A stretch of DNA of 64,000 nucleotides from Favolaschia claudopus. Its lineage: Eukaryota > Basidiomycota > Agaricomycetes > Agaricales > Mycenaceae. The position numbers were made by a program, and so were the translations under genes. Numbering within the stretch: position 1 is the first letter of the stretch; each line of letters starts with the position of its first letter. This document shows positions 21,600-35,000 of this stretch, one piece after another. A model generated the notes under the pieces. That model had not been told where the DNA came from, did no database searches, and saw only the letters and a program-made list of their open reading frames with translations. The stretch covers positions 464,941-528,940 of the forward strand of contig JAWWNJ010000161.1 of NCBI GenBank assembly GCA_037176885.1, given 5' to 3'.

Positions 21600-24500
21600 C
21601 TATGTATCTCATCCTGGAAAATAGCGCTATATTCCGATTTGTTCAACAAGGGCGAATTGAGGGCTGCTGAACGGAATACAGCGGCAAGGGGGAAAACAGC
21701 GGCGGAATATAGCGGTGAGTGGGAAAACAGCGGCGGAATATAGCGGTAGGGGGGAAAACAGCGGCGGAATATAGCGGTAGGGGGGGAACCAGCGAAACCG
21801 GGAGATCGCCGGCAAGGCGGAGGGGACTGCCTTGGGTGCAGAGGCAAATCAAAGGGTACGAGCAGGGGTACTGCCCTGGGGTGCCACCGGAGCCGTCCAC
21901 TGTCTGGCGGGAAGTCGGGAATATTTTTCACGTCATTTAACGCAGAGGCCTGCACGTCCTGGAACCTGGTTCAACAAGGCCTGGGAGCTGTTGTTGAGGC
22001 TCTGCTGAGAAATCGGCTTGTCACACTTCAAGCAGAACAACGGTTGACCACTATTGCATTGATGATTCTGACACGGACACGGACAATTCAGACGCAGGAA
22101 CTGCTTCCTCTGACACGGACGACTAGGAGTCGGAACCCGAATTTGATCCAAAAAATCAATCTATGTCGATATACTTACCAAAGGCAGCGGTGGACACTCA
22201 GCTACGACTGGGTTATCCGGTGCTGTTGGATATCGTATTCAACGTCGGTCCTTTGAAGAGAGCTTCATAGAATCAAAGGGTACGAGCAGGGGTACTGCCC
22301 TGGGGTGCCACCGGAGCCAAGGGATGGCTGGCGGGAAGTCGGGAATATTTTTAGCGTCATTGAATGCAAAGGCCTGCACGTCTTGGAACCTGGTTCAACA
22401 AGGCCTGGGAGCTGTTGTTGAACAAAGCCACTGTTCGTGTTCATAAACGTTGCGGATCCGCCATGTGAGTGCGTTTGACCTCTGCGGCTTCGGGGATGAG
22501 AACCCAGGGACACGGACCAGGCCTTTGAGCTGAAGGGTTAGGCCGGGAGACCACAAGAGAGTGCGGAGCGACCAAACTGAAGGGGTCCGCTGGTTCGAGA
22601 GGGCAATGGGGCCGACAAATAAATAAAATGGAGCCCGGGTATACGGCAGGAATCAGTGGCTCTAAAGCTGGTGCCTATTCAATTGTTCTTTCTACTCCGG
22701 TTGACGCTCTTTTTATCCGTTTTGATTATCTACCAGACTCTACCCGAGGAGAAACACGTATATGCGGCCATGACTCACTGGTTCCGAGCCACAGTATAAA
22801 GGGAGATTTTCCGACCCTGGCACTCCCGCAGCTGCTTGGAAACTGGTGGTGTTTTGGGGGAGGCTATGTATCTCATCCTGGAAAATAGCGCTATATTCCG
22901 ATTTGTTCAACAAGGGCGAATTGAGGGCTGCTGAACGGAATACAGCGGCAAGGGGGAAAACAGCGGCGGAATATAGCGGTGAGTGGGAAAACAGCGGCGG
23001 AATATAGCGGTAGGGGGGAAAACAGCGGCGGAATATAGCGGTAGGGGGGGAACCAGCGAAACCGGGAGATCGCCGGCAAGGCGGAGGGGACTGCCTTGGG
23101 TGCAGAGGCAAATCAAAGGGTACGAGCAGGGGTACTGCCCTGGGGTGCCACCGGAGCCGTCCACTGTCTGGCGGGAAGTCGGGAATATTTTTCACGTCAT
23201 TTAACGCAGAGGCCTGCACGTCCTGGAACCTGGTTCAACAAGGCCTGGGAGCTGTTGTTGAGGCTCTGCTGAGAAATCGGCTTGTCACACTTCAAGCAGA
23301 ACAACGGTTGACCACTATTGCATTGATGATTCTGACACGGACACGGACAATTCAGACGCAGGAACTGCTTCCTCTGACACGGACGACTAGGAGTCGGAAC
23401 CCGAATTTGATCCAAAAAATCAATCTATGTCGATATACTTACCAAAGGCAGCGGTGGACACTCAGCTACGACTGGGTTATCCGGTGCTGTTGGATATCGT
23501 ATTCAACGTCGGTCCTTTGAAGAGAGCTTCATAGAATCAAAGGGTACGAGCAGGGGTACTGCCCTGGGGTGCCACCGGAGCCAAGGGATGGCTGGCGGGA
23601 AGTCGGGAATATTTTTAGCGTCATTGAATGCAAAGGCCTGCACGTCTTGGAACCTGGTTCAACAAGGCCTGGGAGCTGTTGTTGAACAAAGCCACTGTTC
23701 GTGTTCATAAACGTTGCGGATCCGCCATGTGAGTGCGTTTGACCTCTGCGGCTTCGGGGATGAGAACCCAGGGACACGGACCAGGCCTTTGAGCTGAAGG
23801 GTTAGGCCGGGAGACCACAAGAGAGTGCGGAGCGACCAAACTGAAGGGGTCCGCTGGTTCGAGAGGGCAATGGGGCCGACAAATAAATAAAATGGAGCCC
23901 GGGTATACGGCAGGAATCAGTGGCTCTAAAGCTGGTGCCTATTCAATTGTTCTTTCTACTCCGGTTGACGCTCTTTTTATCCGTTTTGATTATCTACCAG
24001 ACTCTACCCGAGGAGAAACACGTATATGCGGCCATGACTCACTGGTTCCGAGCCACAGTATAAAGGGAGATTTTCCGACCCTGGCACTCCCGCAGCTGCT
24101 TGGAAACTGGTGGTGTTTTGGGGGAGGCTATGTATCTCATCCTGGAAAATAGCGCTATATTCCGATTTGTTCAACAAGGGCGAATTGAGGGCTGCTGAAC
24201 GGAATACAGCGGCAAGGGGGAAAACAGCGGCGGAATATAGCGGTAGGGGGGAAAACAGCGGCGGAATATAGCGGTAGGGGGGGAACCAGCGAAACCGGGA
24301 GATCGCCGGCAAGGCGGAGGGGACTGCCTTGGGTGCAGAGGCAAATCAAAGGGTACGTGCCCTGGGGTGCCACCGGAGCCGTCCACTGTCTGGCGGGAAG
24401 TCGGGAATATTTTTCACGTCATTTAACGCAGAGGCCTGCACGTCCTGGAACCTGGTTCAACAAGGCCTGGGAGCTGTTGTTGAGGCTCTGCTGAGAAATC

Positions 24501-27500
24501 GGCTTGTCACACTTCAAGCAGAACAACGGTTGACCACTATTGCATTGATGATTCTGACACGGACACGGACAATTCAGACGCAGGAACTGCTTCCTCTGAC
24601 ACGGACGACTAGGAGTCGGAACCCGAATTTGATCCAAAAAATCAATCTATGTCGATATACTTACCAAAGGCAGCGGTGGACACTCAGCTACGACTGGGTT
24701 ATCCGGTGCTGTTGGATATCGTATTCAACGTCGGTCCTTTGAAGAGAGCTTCATAGAATCAAAGGGTACGAGCAGGGGTACTGCCCTGGGGTGCCACCGG
24801 AGCCAAGGGATGGCTGGCGGGAAGTCGGGAATATTTTTAGCGTCATTGAATGCAAAGGCCTGCACGTCTTGGAACCTGGTTCAACAAGGCCTGGGAGCTG
24901 TTGTTGAACAAAGCCACTGTTCGTGTTCATAAACGTTGCGGATCCGCCATGTGAGTGCGTTTGACCTCTGCGGCTTCGGGGATGAGAACCCAGGGACACG
25001 GACCAGGCCTTTGAGCTGAAGGGTTAGGCCGGGAGACCACAAGAGAGTGCGGAGCGACCAAACTGAAGGGGTCCGCTGGTTCGAGAGGGCAATGGGGCCG
25101 ACAAATAAATAAAATGGAGCCCGGGTATACGGCAGGAATCAGTGGCTCTAAAGCTGGTGCCTATTCAATTGTTCTTTCTACTCCGGTTGACGCTCTTTTT
25201 ATCCGTTTTGATTATCTACCAGACTCTACCCGAGGAGAAACACGTATATGCGGCCATGACTCACTGGTTCCGAGCCACAGTATAAAGGGAGATTTTCCGA
25301 CCCTGGCACTCCCGCAGCTGCTTGGAAACTGGTGGTGTTTTGGGGGAGGCTATGTATCTCATCCTGGAAAATAGCGCTATATTCCGATTTGTTCAACAAG
25401 GGCGAATTGAGGGCTGCTGAACGGAATACAGCGGCAAGGGGGAAAACAGCGGCGGAATATAGCGGTGAGTGGGAAAACAGCGGCGGAATATAGCGGTAGG
25501 GGGGGAACCAGCGAAACCGGGAGATCGCCGGCAAGGCGGAGGGGACTGCCTTGGGTGCAGAGGCAAATCAAAGGGTACGAGCAGGGGTACTGCCCTGGGG
25601 TGCCACCGGAGCCAAGGGATGGCTGGCGGGAAGTCGGGAATATTTTTAGCGTCATTGAATGCAAAGGCCTGCACGTCTTGGAACCTATGTATCTCATCCT
25701 GGAAAATAGCGCTATATTCCGATTTGTTCGACAAGGGCGAATTGAGGGCTGCTGAACGGAATACAGCGGCAAGGGGGAAAACAGCGGCGGAATATAGCGG
25801 TGAGTGGGAAAACAGCGGCGGAATATAGCGGTAGGGGGGGAACCAGCGAAACCGGGAGATCGCCGGCAAGGCGGAGGGGACTGCCTTGGGTGCAGAGGCA
25901 AATCAAAGGGTACGTGCCCTGGGGTGCCACCGGAGCCGTCCACTGTCTGGCGGGAAGTCGGGAATATTTTTCACGTCATTTAACGCAGAGGCCTGCACGT
26001 CCTGGAACCTGGTTCAACAAGGCCTGGGAGCTGTTGTTGAGGCTCTGCTGAGAAATCGGCTTGTCACACTTCAAGCAGAACAACGGTTGACCACTATTGC
26101 ATTGATGATTCTGACACGGACACGGACAATTCAGACGCAGGAACTGCTTCCTCTGACACGGACGACTAGGAGTCGGAACCCGAATTTGATCCAAAAAATC
26201 AATCTATGTCGATATACTTACCAAAGGCAGCGGTGGACACTCAGCTACGACTGGGTTATCCGGTGCTGTTGGATATCGTATTCAACGTCGGTCCTTTGAA
26301 GAGAGCTTCATAGAATCAAAGGGTACGAGCAGGGGTACTGCCCTGGGGTGCCACCGGAGCCAAGGGATGGCTGGCGGGAAGTCGGGAATATTTTTAGCGT
26401 CATTGAATGCAAAGGCCTGCACGTCTTGGAACCTGGTTCAACAAGGCCTGGGAGCTGTTGTTGAACAAAGCCACTGTTCGTGTTCATAAACGTTGCGGAT
26501 CCGCCATGTGAGTGCGTTTGACCTCTGCGGCTTCGGGGATGAGAACCCAGGGACACGGACCAGGCCTTTGAGCTGAAGGGTTAGGCCGGGAGACCACAAG
26601 AGAGTGCGGAGCGACCAAACTGAAGGGGTCCGCTGGTTCGAGAGGGCAATGGGGCCGACAAATAAATAAAATGGAGCCCGGGTATACGGCAGGAATCAGT
26701 GGCTCTAAAGCTGGTGCCTATTCAATTGTTCTTTCTACTCCGGTTGACGCTCTTTTTATCCGTTTTGATTATCTACCAGACTCTACCCGAGGAGAAACAC
26801 GTATATGCGGCCATGACTCACTGGTTCCGAGCCACAGTATAAAGGGAGATTTTCCGACCCTGGCACTCCCGCAGCTGCTTGGAAACTGGTGGTGTTTTGG
26901 GGGAGGCTATGTATCTCATCCTGGAAAATAGCGCTATATTCCGATTTGTTCAACAAGGGCGAATTGAGGGCTGCTGAACGGAATACAGCGGCAAGGGGGA
27001 AAACAGCGGCGGAATATAGCGGTGAGTGGGAAAACAGCGGCGGAATATAGCGGTAGGGGGGGAACCAGCGAAACCGGGAGATCGCCGGCAAGGCGGAGGG
27101 GACTGCCTTGGGTGCAGAGGCAAATCAAAGGGTACGAGCAGGGGTACTGCCCTGGGGTGCCACCGGAGCCAAGGGATGGCTGGCGGGAAGTCGGGAATAT
27201 TTTTAGCGTCATTGAATGCAAAGGCCTGCACGTCTTGGAACCTATGTATCTCATCCTGGAAAATAGCGCTATATTCCGATTTGTTCGACAAGGGCGAATT
27301 GAGGGCTGCTGAACGGAATACAGCGGCAAGGGGGAAAACAGCGGCGGAATATAGCGGTGAGTGGGAAAACAGCGGCGGAATATAGCGGTAGGGGGGGAAC
27401 CAGCGAAACCGGGAGATCGCCGGCAAGGCGGAGGGGACTGCCTTGGGTGCAGAGGCAAATCAAAGGGTACGAGCAGGGGTACTGCCCTGGGGTGCCACCG

Positions 27501-29186
27501 GAGCCGTCCACTGTCTGGCGGGAAGTCGGGAATATTTTTCACGTCATTTAACGCAGAGGCCTGCACGTCCTGGAACCTGGTTCAACAAGGCCTGGGAGCT
27601 GTTGTTGAGGCTCTGCTGAGAAATCGGCTTGTCACACTTCAAGCAGAACAACGGTTGACCACTATTGCATTGATGATTCTGACACGGACACGGACAATTC
27701 AGACGCAGGAACTGCTTCCTCTGACACGGACGACTAGGAGTCGGAACCCGAATTTGATCCAAAAAATCAATCTATGTCGATATACTTACCAAAGGCAGCG
27801 GTGGACACTCAGCTACGACTGGGTTATCCGGTGCTGTTGGATATCGTATTCAACGTCGGTCCTTTGAAGAGAGCTTCATAGAATCAAAGGGTACGAGCAG
27901 GGGTACTGCCCTGGGGTGCCACCGGAGCCAAGGGATGGCTGGCGGGAAGTCGGGAATATTTTTAGCGTCATTGAATGCAAAGGCCTGCACGTCTTGGAAC
28001 CTATGTATCTCATCCTGGAAAATAGCGCTATATTCCGATTTGTTCAACAAGGGCGAATTGAGGGCTGCTGAACGGAATACAGCGGCAAGGGGGAAAACAG
28101 CGGCGGAATATAGCGGTGAGTGGGAAAACAGCGGCGGAATATAGCGGTAGGGGGGGAACCAGCGAAACCGGGAGATCGCCGGCAAGGCGGAGGGGACTGC
28201 CTTGGGTGCAGAGGCAAATCAAAGGGTACGAGCAGGGGTACTGCCCTGGGGTGCCACCGGAGCCGTCCACTGTCTGGCGGGAAGTCGGGAATATTTTTCA
28301 CGTCATTTAACGCAGAGGCCTGCACGTCCTGGAACCTGGTTCAACAAGGCCTGGGAGCTGTTGTTGAGGCTCTGCTGAGAAATCGGCTTGTCACACTTCA
28401 AGCAGAACAACGGTTGACCACTATTGCATTGATGATTCTGACACGGACACGGACAATTCAGACGCAGGAACTGCTTCCTCTGACACGGACGACTAGGAGT
28501 CGGAACCCGAATTTGATCCAAAAAATCAATCTATGTCGATATACTTACCAAAGGCAGCGGTGGACACTCAGCTACGACTGGGTTATCCGGTGCTGTTGGA
28601 TATCGTATTCAACGTCGGTCCTTTGAAGAGAGCTTCATAGAATCAAAGGGTACGAGCAGGGGTACTGCCCTGGGGTGCCACCGGAGCCAAGGGATGGCTG
28701 GCGGGAAGTCGGGAATATTTTTAGCGTCATTGAATGCAAAGGCCTGCACGTCTTGGAACCTGGTTCAACAAGGCCTGGGAGCTGTTGTTGAACAAAGCCA
28801 CTGTTCGTGTTCATAAACGTTGCGGATCCGCCATGTGAGTGCGTTTGACCTCTGCGGCTTCGGGGATGAGAACCCAGGGACACGGACCAGGCCTTTGAGC
28901 TGAAGGGTTAGGCCGGGAGACCACAAGAGAGTGCGGAGCGACCAAACTGAAGGGGTCCGCTGGTTCGAGAGGGCAATGGGGCCGACAAATAAATAAAATG
29001 GAGCCCGGGTATACGGCAGGAATCAGTGGCTCTAAAGCTGGTGCCTATTCAATTGTTCTTTCTACTCCGGTTGACGCTCTTTTTATCCGTTTTGATTATC
29101 TACCAGACTCTACCCGAGGAGAAACACGTATATGCGGCCATGACTCACTGGTTCCGAGCCACAGTATAAAGGGAGATTTTCCGACC
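21600..29186 (+). repeat. Mosaic subtelomeric satellite
   Basis: Eight copies of a module beginning CTATGTATCTCATCCTGG lie at about 21600, 22864, 24128, 25350, 25685, 26908, 27242 and 28001. Each holds two or three copies of a 31-bp minisatellite (GGAAAACAGCGGCGGAATAT plus AGCGGTGAGTG or AGCGGTAGGGG), then GAACCAGCGAAACCGGGAG and GGTACGAGCAGGGGTACTG or a shorter form. After that, copies differ: one arm has GTCCACTGTCTGGCGGGAAG, the other AAGGGATGGCTGGCGGGAAG. Full repeats are about 1264, 1222, 1557 and 2327 bp because modules are shuffled. One module keeps an acidic coding relic (DDSDTDTDNSDAGTASSDTD, a stop, then ESEPEFDP and AVDTQLRLGYPVLLDIVFN). Another has an 86-codon frame starting MEPGYTAGISGSKAGAYS, conserved in four complete copies and as a fifth truncated and fused one. 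I do not regard these as genes. Confidence 0.8.
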
Positions 29187-30546
29187 CTAGCTACGGTAAC
29201 GGGGAATGCAGGGCGGCATTCCGTGAAAAGGTCTCTGAATCTACTGGAATCCACGGCGTCGTTGAGATTGTGGGAAGGAATCCATGGCGCATCAACGCAA
29301 CAAGGTGTAAATTGGACCTCAAATCACCGGAATCCATGGCGTCGCCAGGAATCCACGGCGTCGTCTGCCAACCCTCTGCCAACAGGAAAATAAAAAGAAC
29401 ACTGTCAAACAATCTCAGCACTGACTCGAGAGTGCACAAGAAATCTTATAGATGAGCCCAAGTCCTTATATTAAATGCGAAAAAATTATAACCAAGTGCG
29501 AGCCCTTATAATTAAATTCATTATTATAGTCGACCGTACAGCACTATATTAACGCTGCCAAAAAATATTGTGGGAACCAAAGATGTCCCAAATGGGCTAC
29601 AAACCATGGTAGTGTCACCACAAATGGCCTGACAGGTCTCATTGACCTGCTATATGGCTTCGAACGGAAACCGTAGGGCGAAAACCGAAACTCTGATAGC
29701 ACAGTCAATTGTGCACCGATTGCCTTGGGTATAGGCTCGAATTGAAGCGTTTGAATAGAGCTACAAGGGTCTGCCATGATCGGCCTTATCGAACCGCATG
29801 AAGGGACTCAAGTACTGGGACGCGTTAAATATATACGGTCATTTGCGTGCAGAGACAAGTGCATTGCATCAATTGAATACATCTCACTGATAGGCCTTCA
29901 AAACCACGGATCACAGGTCTCTGGTGTCCTGGCAAGGTTTAGGGATATCAACTTGAACGGGTAGAGACACTGCGTAAACCCAAACACGCCTATCGAAGCT
30001 ATACGGAATCCAGCAAGGCACCACCAGAGCAGAGACGTTAAGGTTGGCGACAACCCAACAGCACGGACGTTAAGGTTAGCGACCCCACTCCCCCGACGGA
30101 ATTCACCAGAATATAAAATTTTTTCGGCAGCTTCGGAAAGGAAATCGAAGAGCACACAATCCAGCAAGGCAGTGCACGGGTTAACAATGCAATGCAGCAA
30201 GACATTGGCGAGCTAGCCACTCATAGCTCCCCGCTATCGTAAAGGAAACCAAGGTCATCGGAGTGAGGGGAGAGACCTATTCAGCTAGAGAGCAACGACT
30301 ATACGGCCAGAGACCACAGAGTACAACACTTCAAACAGTACAGACATTCAGTGAAGGTCAAGCATTATTATAAGGCCAGAATAGCACTCAATAAGAGCAT
30401 CACCCTATAGTGTTCAAGTGAGTCAATGCATTGAACCAGCCCAGTGAACACCATTGAGCCCATGTATCAAGAGCCAGAGTCAGCACCTTATAATGGAACA
30501 AAGCCTTGGTGGTATAGCTTGGAATGTGGAGGGAGATCCACAAAGA
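29187..30546 (+). mobile_element. CTAGCTA element, subtype A (first of three array copies)
   Basis: Head CTAGCTACGGTAACGG, then the near-palindrome GGAATGCAGGGCGGCATTCC (29203-29222) and four words of the form GGAATCCACGGCGTCG or GGAATCCATGGCG. TTATAAT/CTTATAAT motifs follow at 29445-29530, then the shared body with AAATGGGCTACAAACCATGG. A doublet of CGTTAAGGTT lies at about 30037 and 30068, followed by CCCACTCCCCCGACGGAATT. Identical copies are at 32028 and 34869. No coding capacity seen. Confidence 0.75.
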
Positions 30547-30744
30547 CTAGCTACGCTAACGGAGAATGCGGTGCCGCATTCCTTGCAAAGGGTCCCCAAA
30601 AGTGCTGGGATTCGGGTGGGCACTGGCAGCGTGGGAGGGAATCCGGAGGGGCACCAATTCAAACACCTCCCGATCTGGCTGACTTGGTGGAATTCGGAGG
30701 GGCAAGCGGAATCGGGAGGGGCAAGCCATCTGACCCCTCCAAGT
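30547..30744 (+). mobile_element. CTAGCTA element, subtype B, 198-bp head fragment
   Basis: Head CTAGCTACGCTAACGG with near-palindrome GGAATGCGGTGCCGCATTCC (30563-30582). Words of the form GGAATCCGGAGGGGC and GGAATTCGGAGGGGC follow. It is cut by the next head after only 198 bp, leaving little more than the palindrome and its words. Repeated at 33388 and 36229. Confidence 0.7.
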
Positions 30745-32027
30745 CTAGCTACGGTAATGGGGAATTACAATTGCAATTCCGTGAAAGGGGTCCCCAAACC
30801 GGTGGAATTACACTTGCAGTCGAGATCGTGAGAAGGAATTACAGTTGACGTGCTAACAAACAGGTCTTAAATGACTCAGATTTCAGGAATTACAGTTGCA
30901 GTTGTGATTCAGCCACTGAAGCCACAGGAATTCAAAGAGAGCAACCAACTCTTATAGTGACCAGCCAGGCCTTATAAGAATTGCGACTCACTGCCCAAAA
31001 AAATTATAAGCCAGAGCCAAGGCTTATAAGAAATGCAATTAAAATAGCCGACTCTGAGGCCTTATAAGAAAGCAGGAAAAATAGTGGAGACCAAAAGGGT
31101 GCCAAATAGCCTACAAATCAGCCTAGTGTCAGCGAAAACACCCGAACAGGTCTCGTTGACTTGGTATATTGACTTGAATGGAAATCGTACAGCTTGGACC
31201 GAAAGCTAGGTACGACAGTCAATCAAGCACCGATTGCCTTGGTTGTAGGCTCGAATGGAAGCGTTTGACGAGGACTATAAGATTATGTCATCAGCGATCG
31301 AGTCGCAGGTCCCCTGACATTCACGACTGGGTGAAACACTGCGTTCGAGGCCATGCGCAATGCACAAGGCAACACCGAAGCACGGATGTTAAGGTTTGGG
31401 ACAACACCACAACACGGACGTTAAGGTTAGTGGTCCCACTCCCCCGACGGAATTCACCAGAATATAAAATTTTTTCGGCAGCTTCGGAAAGGAAACCGCG
31501 GACCAAGCAATCCAGCAAGGCAATGCACAGGTTAACAAAGGAATCCCGCAAGACATTGGCGAACTAGCCACTCAGACCTCCCCGCTATCGTAAAGGAAAT
31601 CGCGGATGACCGAGTCAAAGGAAGGACGTTCTCAGGTGTACAACACGAAGGCCAACAGTACATCACCAAGTACAATAGCAGGCGATCAACCCTAGTGAGT
31701 ATCATCCCTTGCAACAACAGCAATGGGCACAGTCAGAGTGCTCTACCCACCAGTCCACTCAGAGCCGGACTAGCAGGAGTCCGAGTCATACAACACAACC
31801 CCGTTCATCGACTCATCATCAGGGGGACTTGTGGCAGTATACAGAGCATTATAGTGGGCAATATATCATTGAACACGAGTCAACTGAACACGCCCTACCC
31901 ACAGAACACGGCATCTGGCACCCACTCCAATAATCACTTGCGACGCTAGCAGGAGACTATAACGACAGGGAATTGGGTGCCAAACGAAGACACAAACTGC
32001 TGGAATCAGGAGCCGGATCCAGAGAGA
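30745..32027 (+). mobile_element. CTAGCTA element, subtype C
   Basis: Head CTAGCTACGGTAATGG, imperfect palindrome GGAATTACAATTGCAATTCC (30761-30780), then GGAATTACACTTGCAGTC, GGAATTACAGTTGACGTGC and GGAATTACAGTTGCAGTTG. CTTATAAG-type motifs lie at 30950-31070. The body is shared with E2, D1 and F, including a CGTTAAGGTT-type doublet at about 31387 and 31423. Its tail (GGAATCAGGAGCCGGATCC, then AGAGAGA) abuts the next A head. The same tail-to-head junction recurs at 58868. Repeated at 33586 and, truncated, at 36427. Confidence 0.75.
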
Positions 32028-35000
32028 CTAGCTACGGTAACGGGGAATGCAGGGCGGCATTCCGTGAAAAGGTCTCTGAATCTACTGGAATCCACGGCGT
32101 CGTTGAGATTGTGGGAAGGAATCCATGGCGCATCAACGCAACAAGGTGTAAATTGGACCTCAAATCACCGGAATCCATGGCGTCGCCAGGAATCCACGGC
32201 GTCGTCTGCCAACCCTCTGCCAACAGGAAAATAAAAAGAACACTGTCAAACAATCTCAGCACTGACTCGAGAGTGCACAAGAAATCTTATAGATGAGCCC
32301 AAGTCCTTATATTAAATGCGAAAAAATTATAACCAAGTGCGAGCCCTTATAATTAAATTCATTATTATAGTCGACCGTACAGCACTATATTAACGCTGCC
32401 AAAAAATATTGTGGGAACCAAAGATGTCCCAAATGGGCTACAAACCATGGTAGTGTCACCACAAATGGCCTGACAGGTCTCATTGACCTGCTATATGGCT
32501 TCGAACGGAAACCGTAGGGCGAAAACCGAAACTCTGATAGCACAGTCAATTGTGCACCGATTGCCTTGGGTATAGGCTCGAATTGAAGCGTTTGAATAGA
32601 GCTACAAGGGTCTGCCATGATCGGCCTTATCGAACCGCATGAAGGGACTCAAGTACTGGGACGCGTTAAATATATACGGTCATTTGCGTGCAGAGACAAG
32701 TGCATTGCATCAATTGAATACATCTCACTGATAGGCCTTCAAAACCACGGATCACAGGTCTCTGGTGTCCTGGCAAGGTTTAGGGATATCAACTTGAACG
32801 GGTAGAGACACTGCGTAAACCCAAACACGCCTATCGAAGCTATACGGAATCCAGCAAGGCACCACCAGAGCAGAGACGTTAAGGTTGGCGACAACCCAAC
32901 AGCACGGACGTTAAGGTTAGCGACCCCACTCCCCCGACGGAATTCACCAGAATATAAAATTTTTTCGGCAGCTTCGGAAAGGAAATCGAAGAGCACACAA
33001 TCCAGCAAGGCAGTGCACGGGTTAACAATGCAATGCAGCAAGACATTGGCGAGCTAGCCACTCATAGCTCCCCGCTATCGTAAAGGAAACCAAGGTCATC
33101 GGAGTGAGGGGAGAGACCTATTCAGCTAGAGAGCAACGACTATACGGCCAGAGACCACAGAGTACAACACTTCAAACAGTACAGACATTCAGTGAAGGTC
33201 AAGCATTATTATAAGGCCAGAATAGCACTCAATAAGAGCATCACCCTATAGTGTTCAAGTGAGTCAATGCATTGAACCAGCCCAGTGAACACCATTGAGC
33301 CCATGTATCAAGAGCCAGAGTCAGCACCTTATAATGGAACAAAGCCTTGGTGGTATAGCTTGGAATGTGGAGGGAGATCCACAAAGACTAGCTACGCTAA
33401 CGGAGAATGCGGTGCCGCATTCCTTGCAAAGGGTCCCCAAAAGTGCTGGGATTCGGGTGGGCACTGGCAGCGTGGGAGGGAATCCGGAGGGGCACCAATT
33501 CAAACACCTCCCGATCTGGCTGACTTGGTGGAATTCGGAGGGGCAAGCGGAATCGGGAGGGGCAAGCCATCTGACCCCTCCAAGTCTAGCTACGGTAATG
33601 GGGAATTACAATTGCAATTCCGTGAAAGGGGTCCCCAAACCGGTGGAATTACACTTGCAGTCGAGATCGTGAGAAGGAATTACAGTTGACGTGCTAACAA
33701 ACAGGTCTTAAATGACTCAGATTTCAGGAATTACAGTTGCAGTTGTGATTCAGCCACTGAAGCCACAGGAATTCAAAGAGAGCAACCAACTCTTATAGTG
33801 ACCAGCCAGGCCTTATAAGAATTGCGACTCACTGCCCAAAAAAATTATAAGCCAGAGCCAAGGCTTATAAGAAATGCAATTAAAATAGCCGACTCTGAGG
33901 CCTTATAAGAAAGCAGGAAAAATAGTGGAGACCAAAAGGGTGCCAAATAGCCTACAAATCAGCCTAGTGTCAGCGAAAACACCCGAACAGGTCTCGTTGA
34001 CTTGGTATATTGACTTGAATGGAAATCGTACAGCTTGGACCGAAAGCTAGGTACGACAGTCAATCAAGCACCGATTGCCTTGGTTGTAGGCTCGAATGGA
34101 AGCGTTTGACGAGGACTATAAGATTATGTCATCAGCGATCGAGTCGCAGGTCCCCTGACATTCACGACTGGGTGAAACACTGCGTTCGAGGCCATGCGCA
34201 ATGCACAAGGCAACACCGAAGCACGGATGTTAAGGTTTGGGACAACACCACAACACGGACGTTAAGGTTAGTGGTCCCACTCCCCCGACGGAATTCACCA
34301 GAATATAAAATTTTTTCGGCAGCTTCGGAAAGGAAACCGCGGACCAAGCAATCCAGCAAGGCAATGCACAGGTTAACAAAGGAATCCCGCAAGACATTGG
34401 CGAACTAGCCACTCAGACCTCCCCGCTATCGTAAAGGAAATCGCGGATGACCGAGTCAAAGGAAGGACGTTCTCAGGTGTACAACACGAAGGCCAACAGT
34501 ACATCACCAAGTACAATAGCAGGCGATCAACCCTAGTGAGTATCATCCCTTGCAACAACAGCAATGGGCACAGTCAGAGTGCTCTACCCACCAGTCCACT
34601 CAGAGCCGGACTAGCAGGAGTCCGAGTCATACAACACAACCCCGTTCATCGACTCATCATCAGGGGGACTTGTGGCAGTATACAGAGCATTATAGTGGGC
34701 AATATATCATTGAACACGAGTCAACTGAACACGCCCTACCCACAGAACACGGCATCTGGCACCCACTCCAATAATCACTTGCGACGCTAGCAGGAGACTA
34801 TAACGACAGGGAATTGGGTGCCAAACGAAGACACAAACTGCTGGAATCAGGAGCCGGATCCAGAGAGACTAGCTACGGTAACGGGGAATGCAGGGCGGCA
34901 TTCCGTGAAAAGGTCTCTGAATCTACTGGAATCCACGGCGTCGTTGAGATTGTGGGAAGGAATCCATGGCGCATCAACGCAACAAGGTGTAAATTGGACC

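Noticed and set aside
22628..29393. Repeated 86-codon frame MEPGYTAGISGSKAGAYS... in the satellite
   Set aside because: It recurs because the satellite is duplicated, with no independent codon-level evidence. One copy is fused to an unrelated element. Kept only as part of the satellite description.
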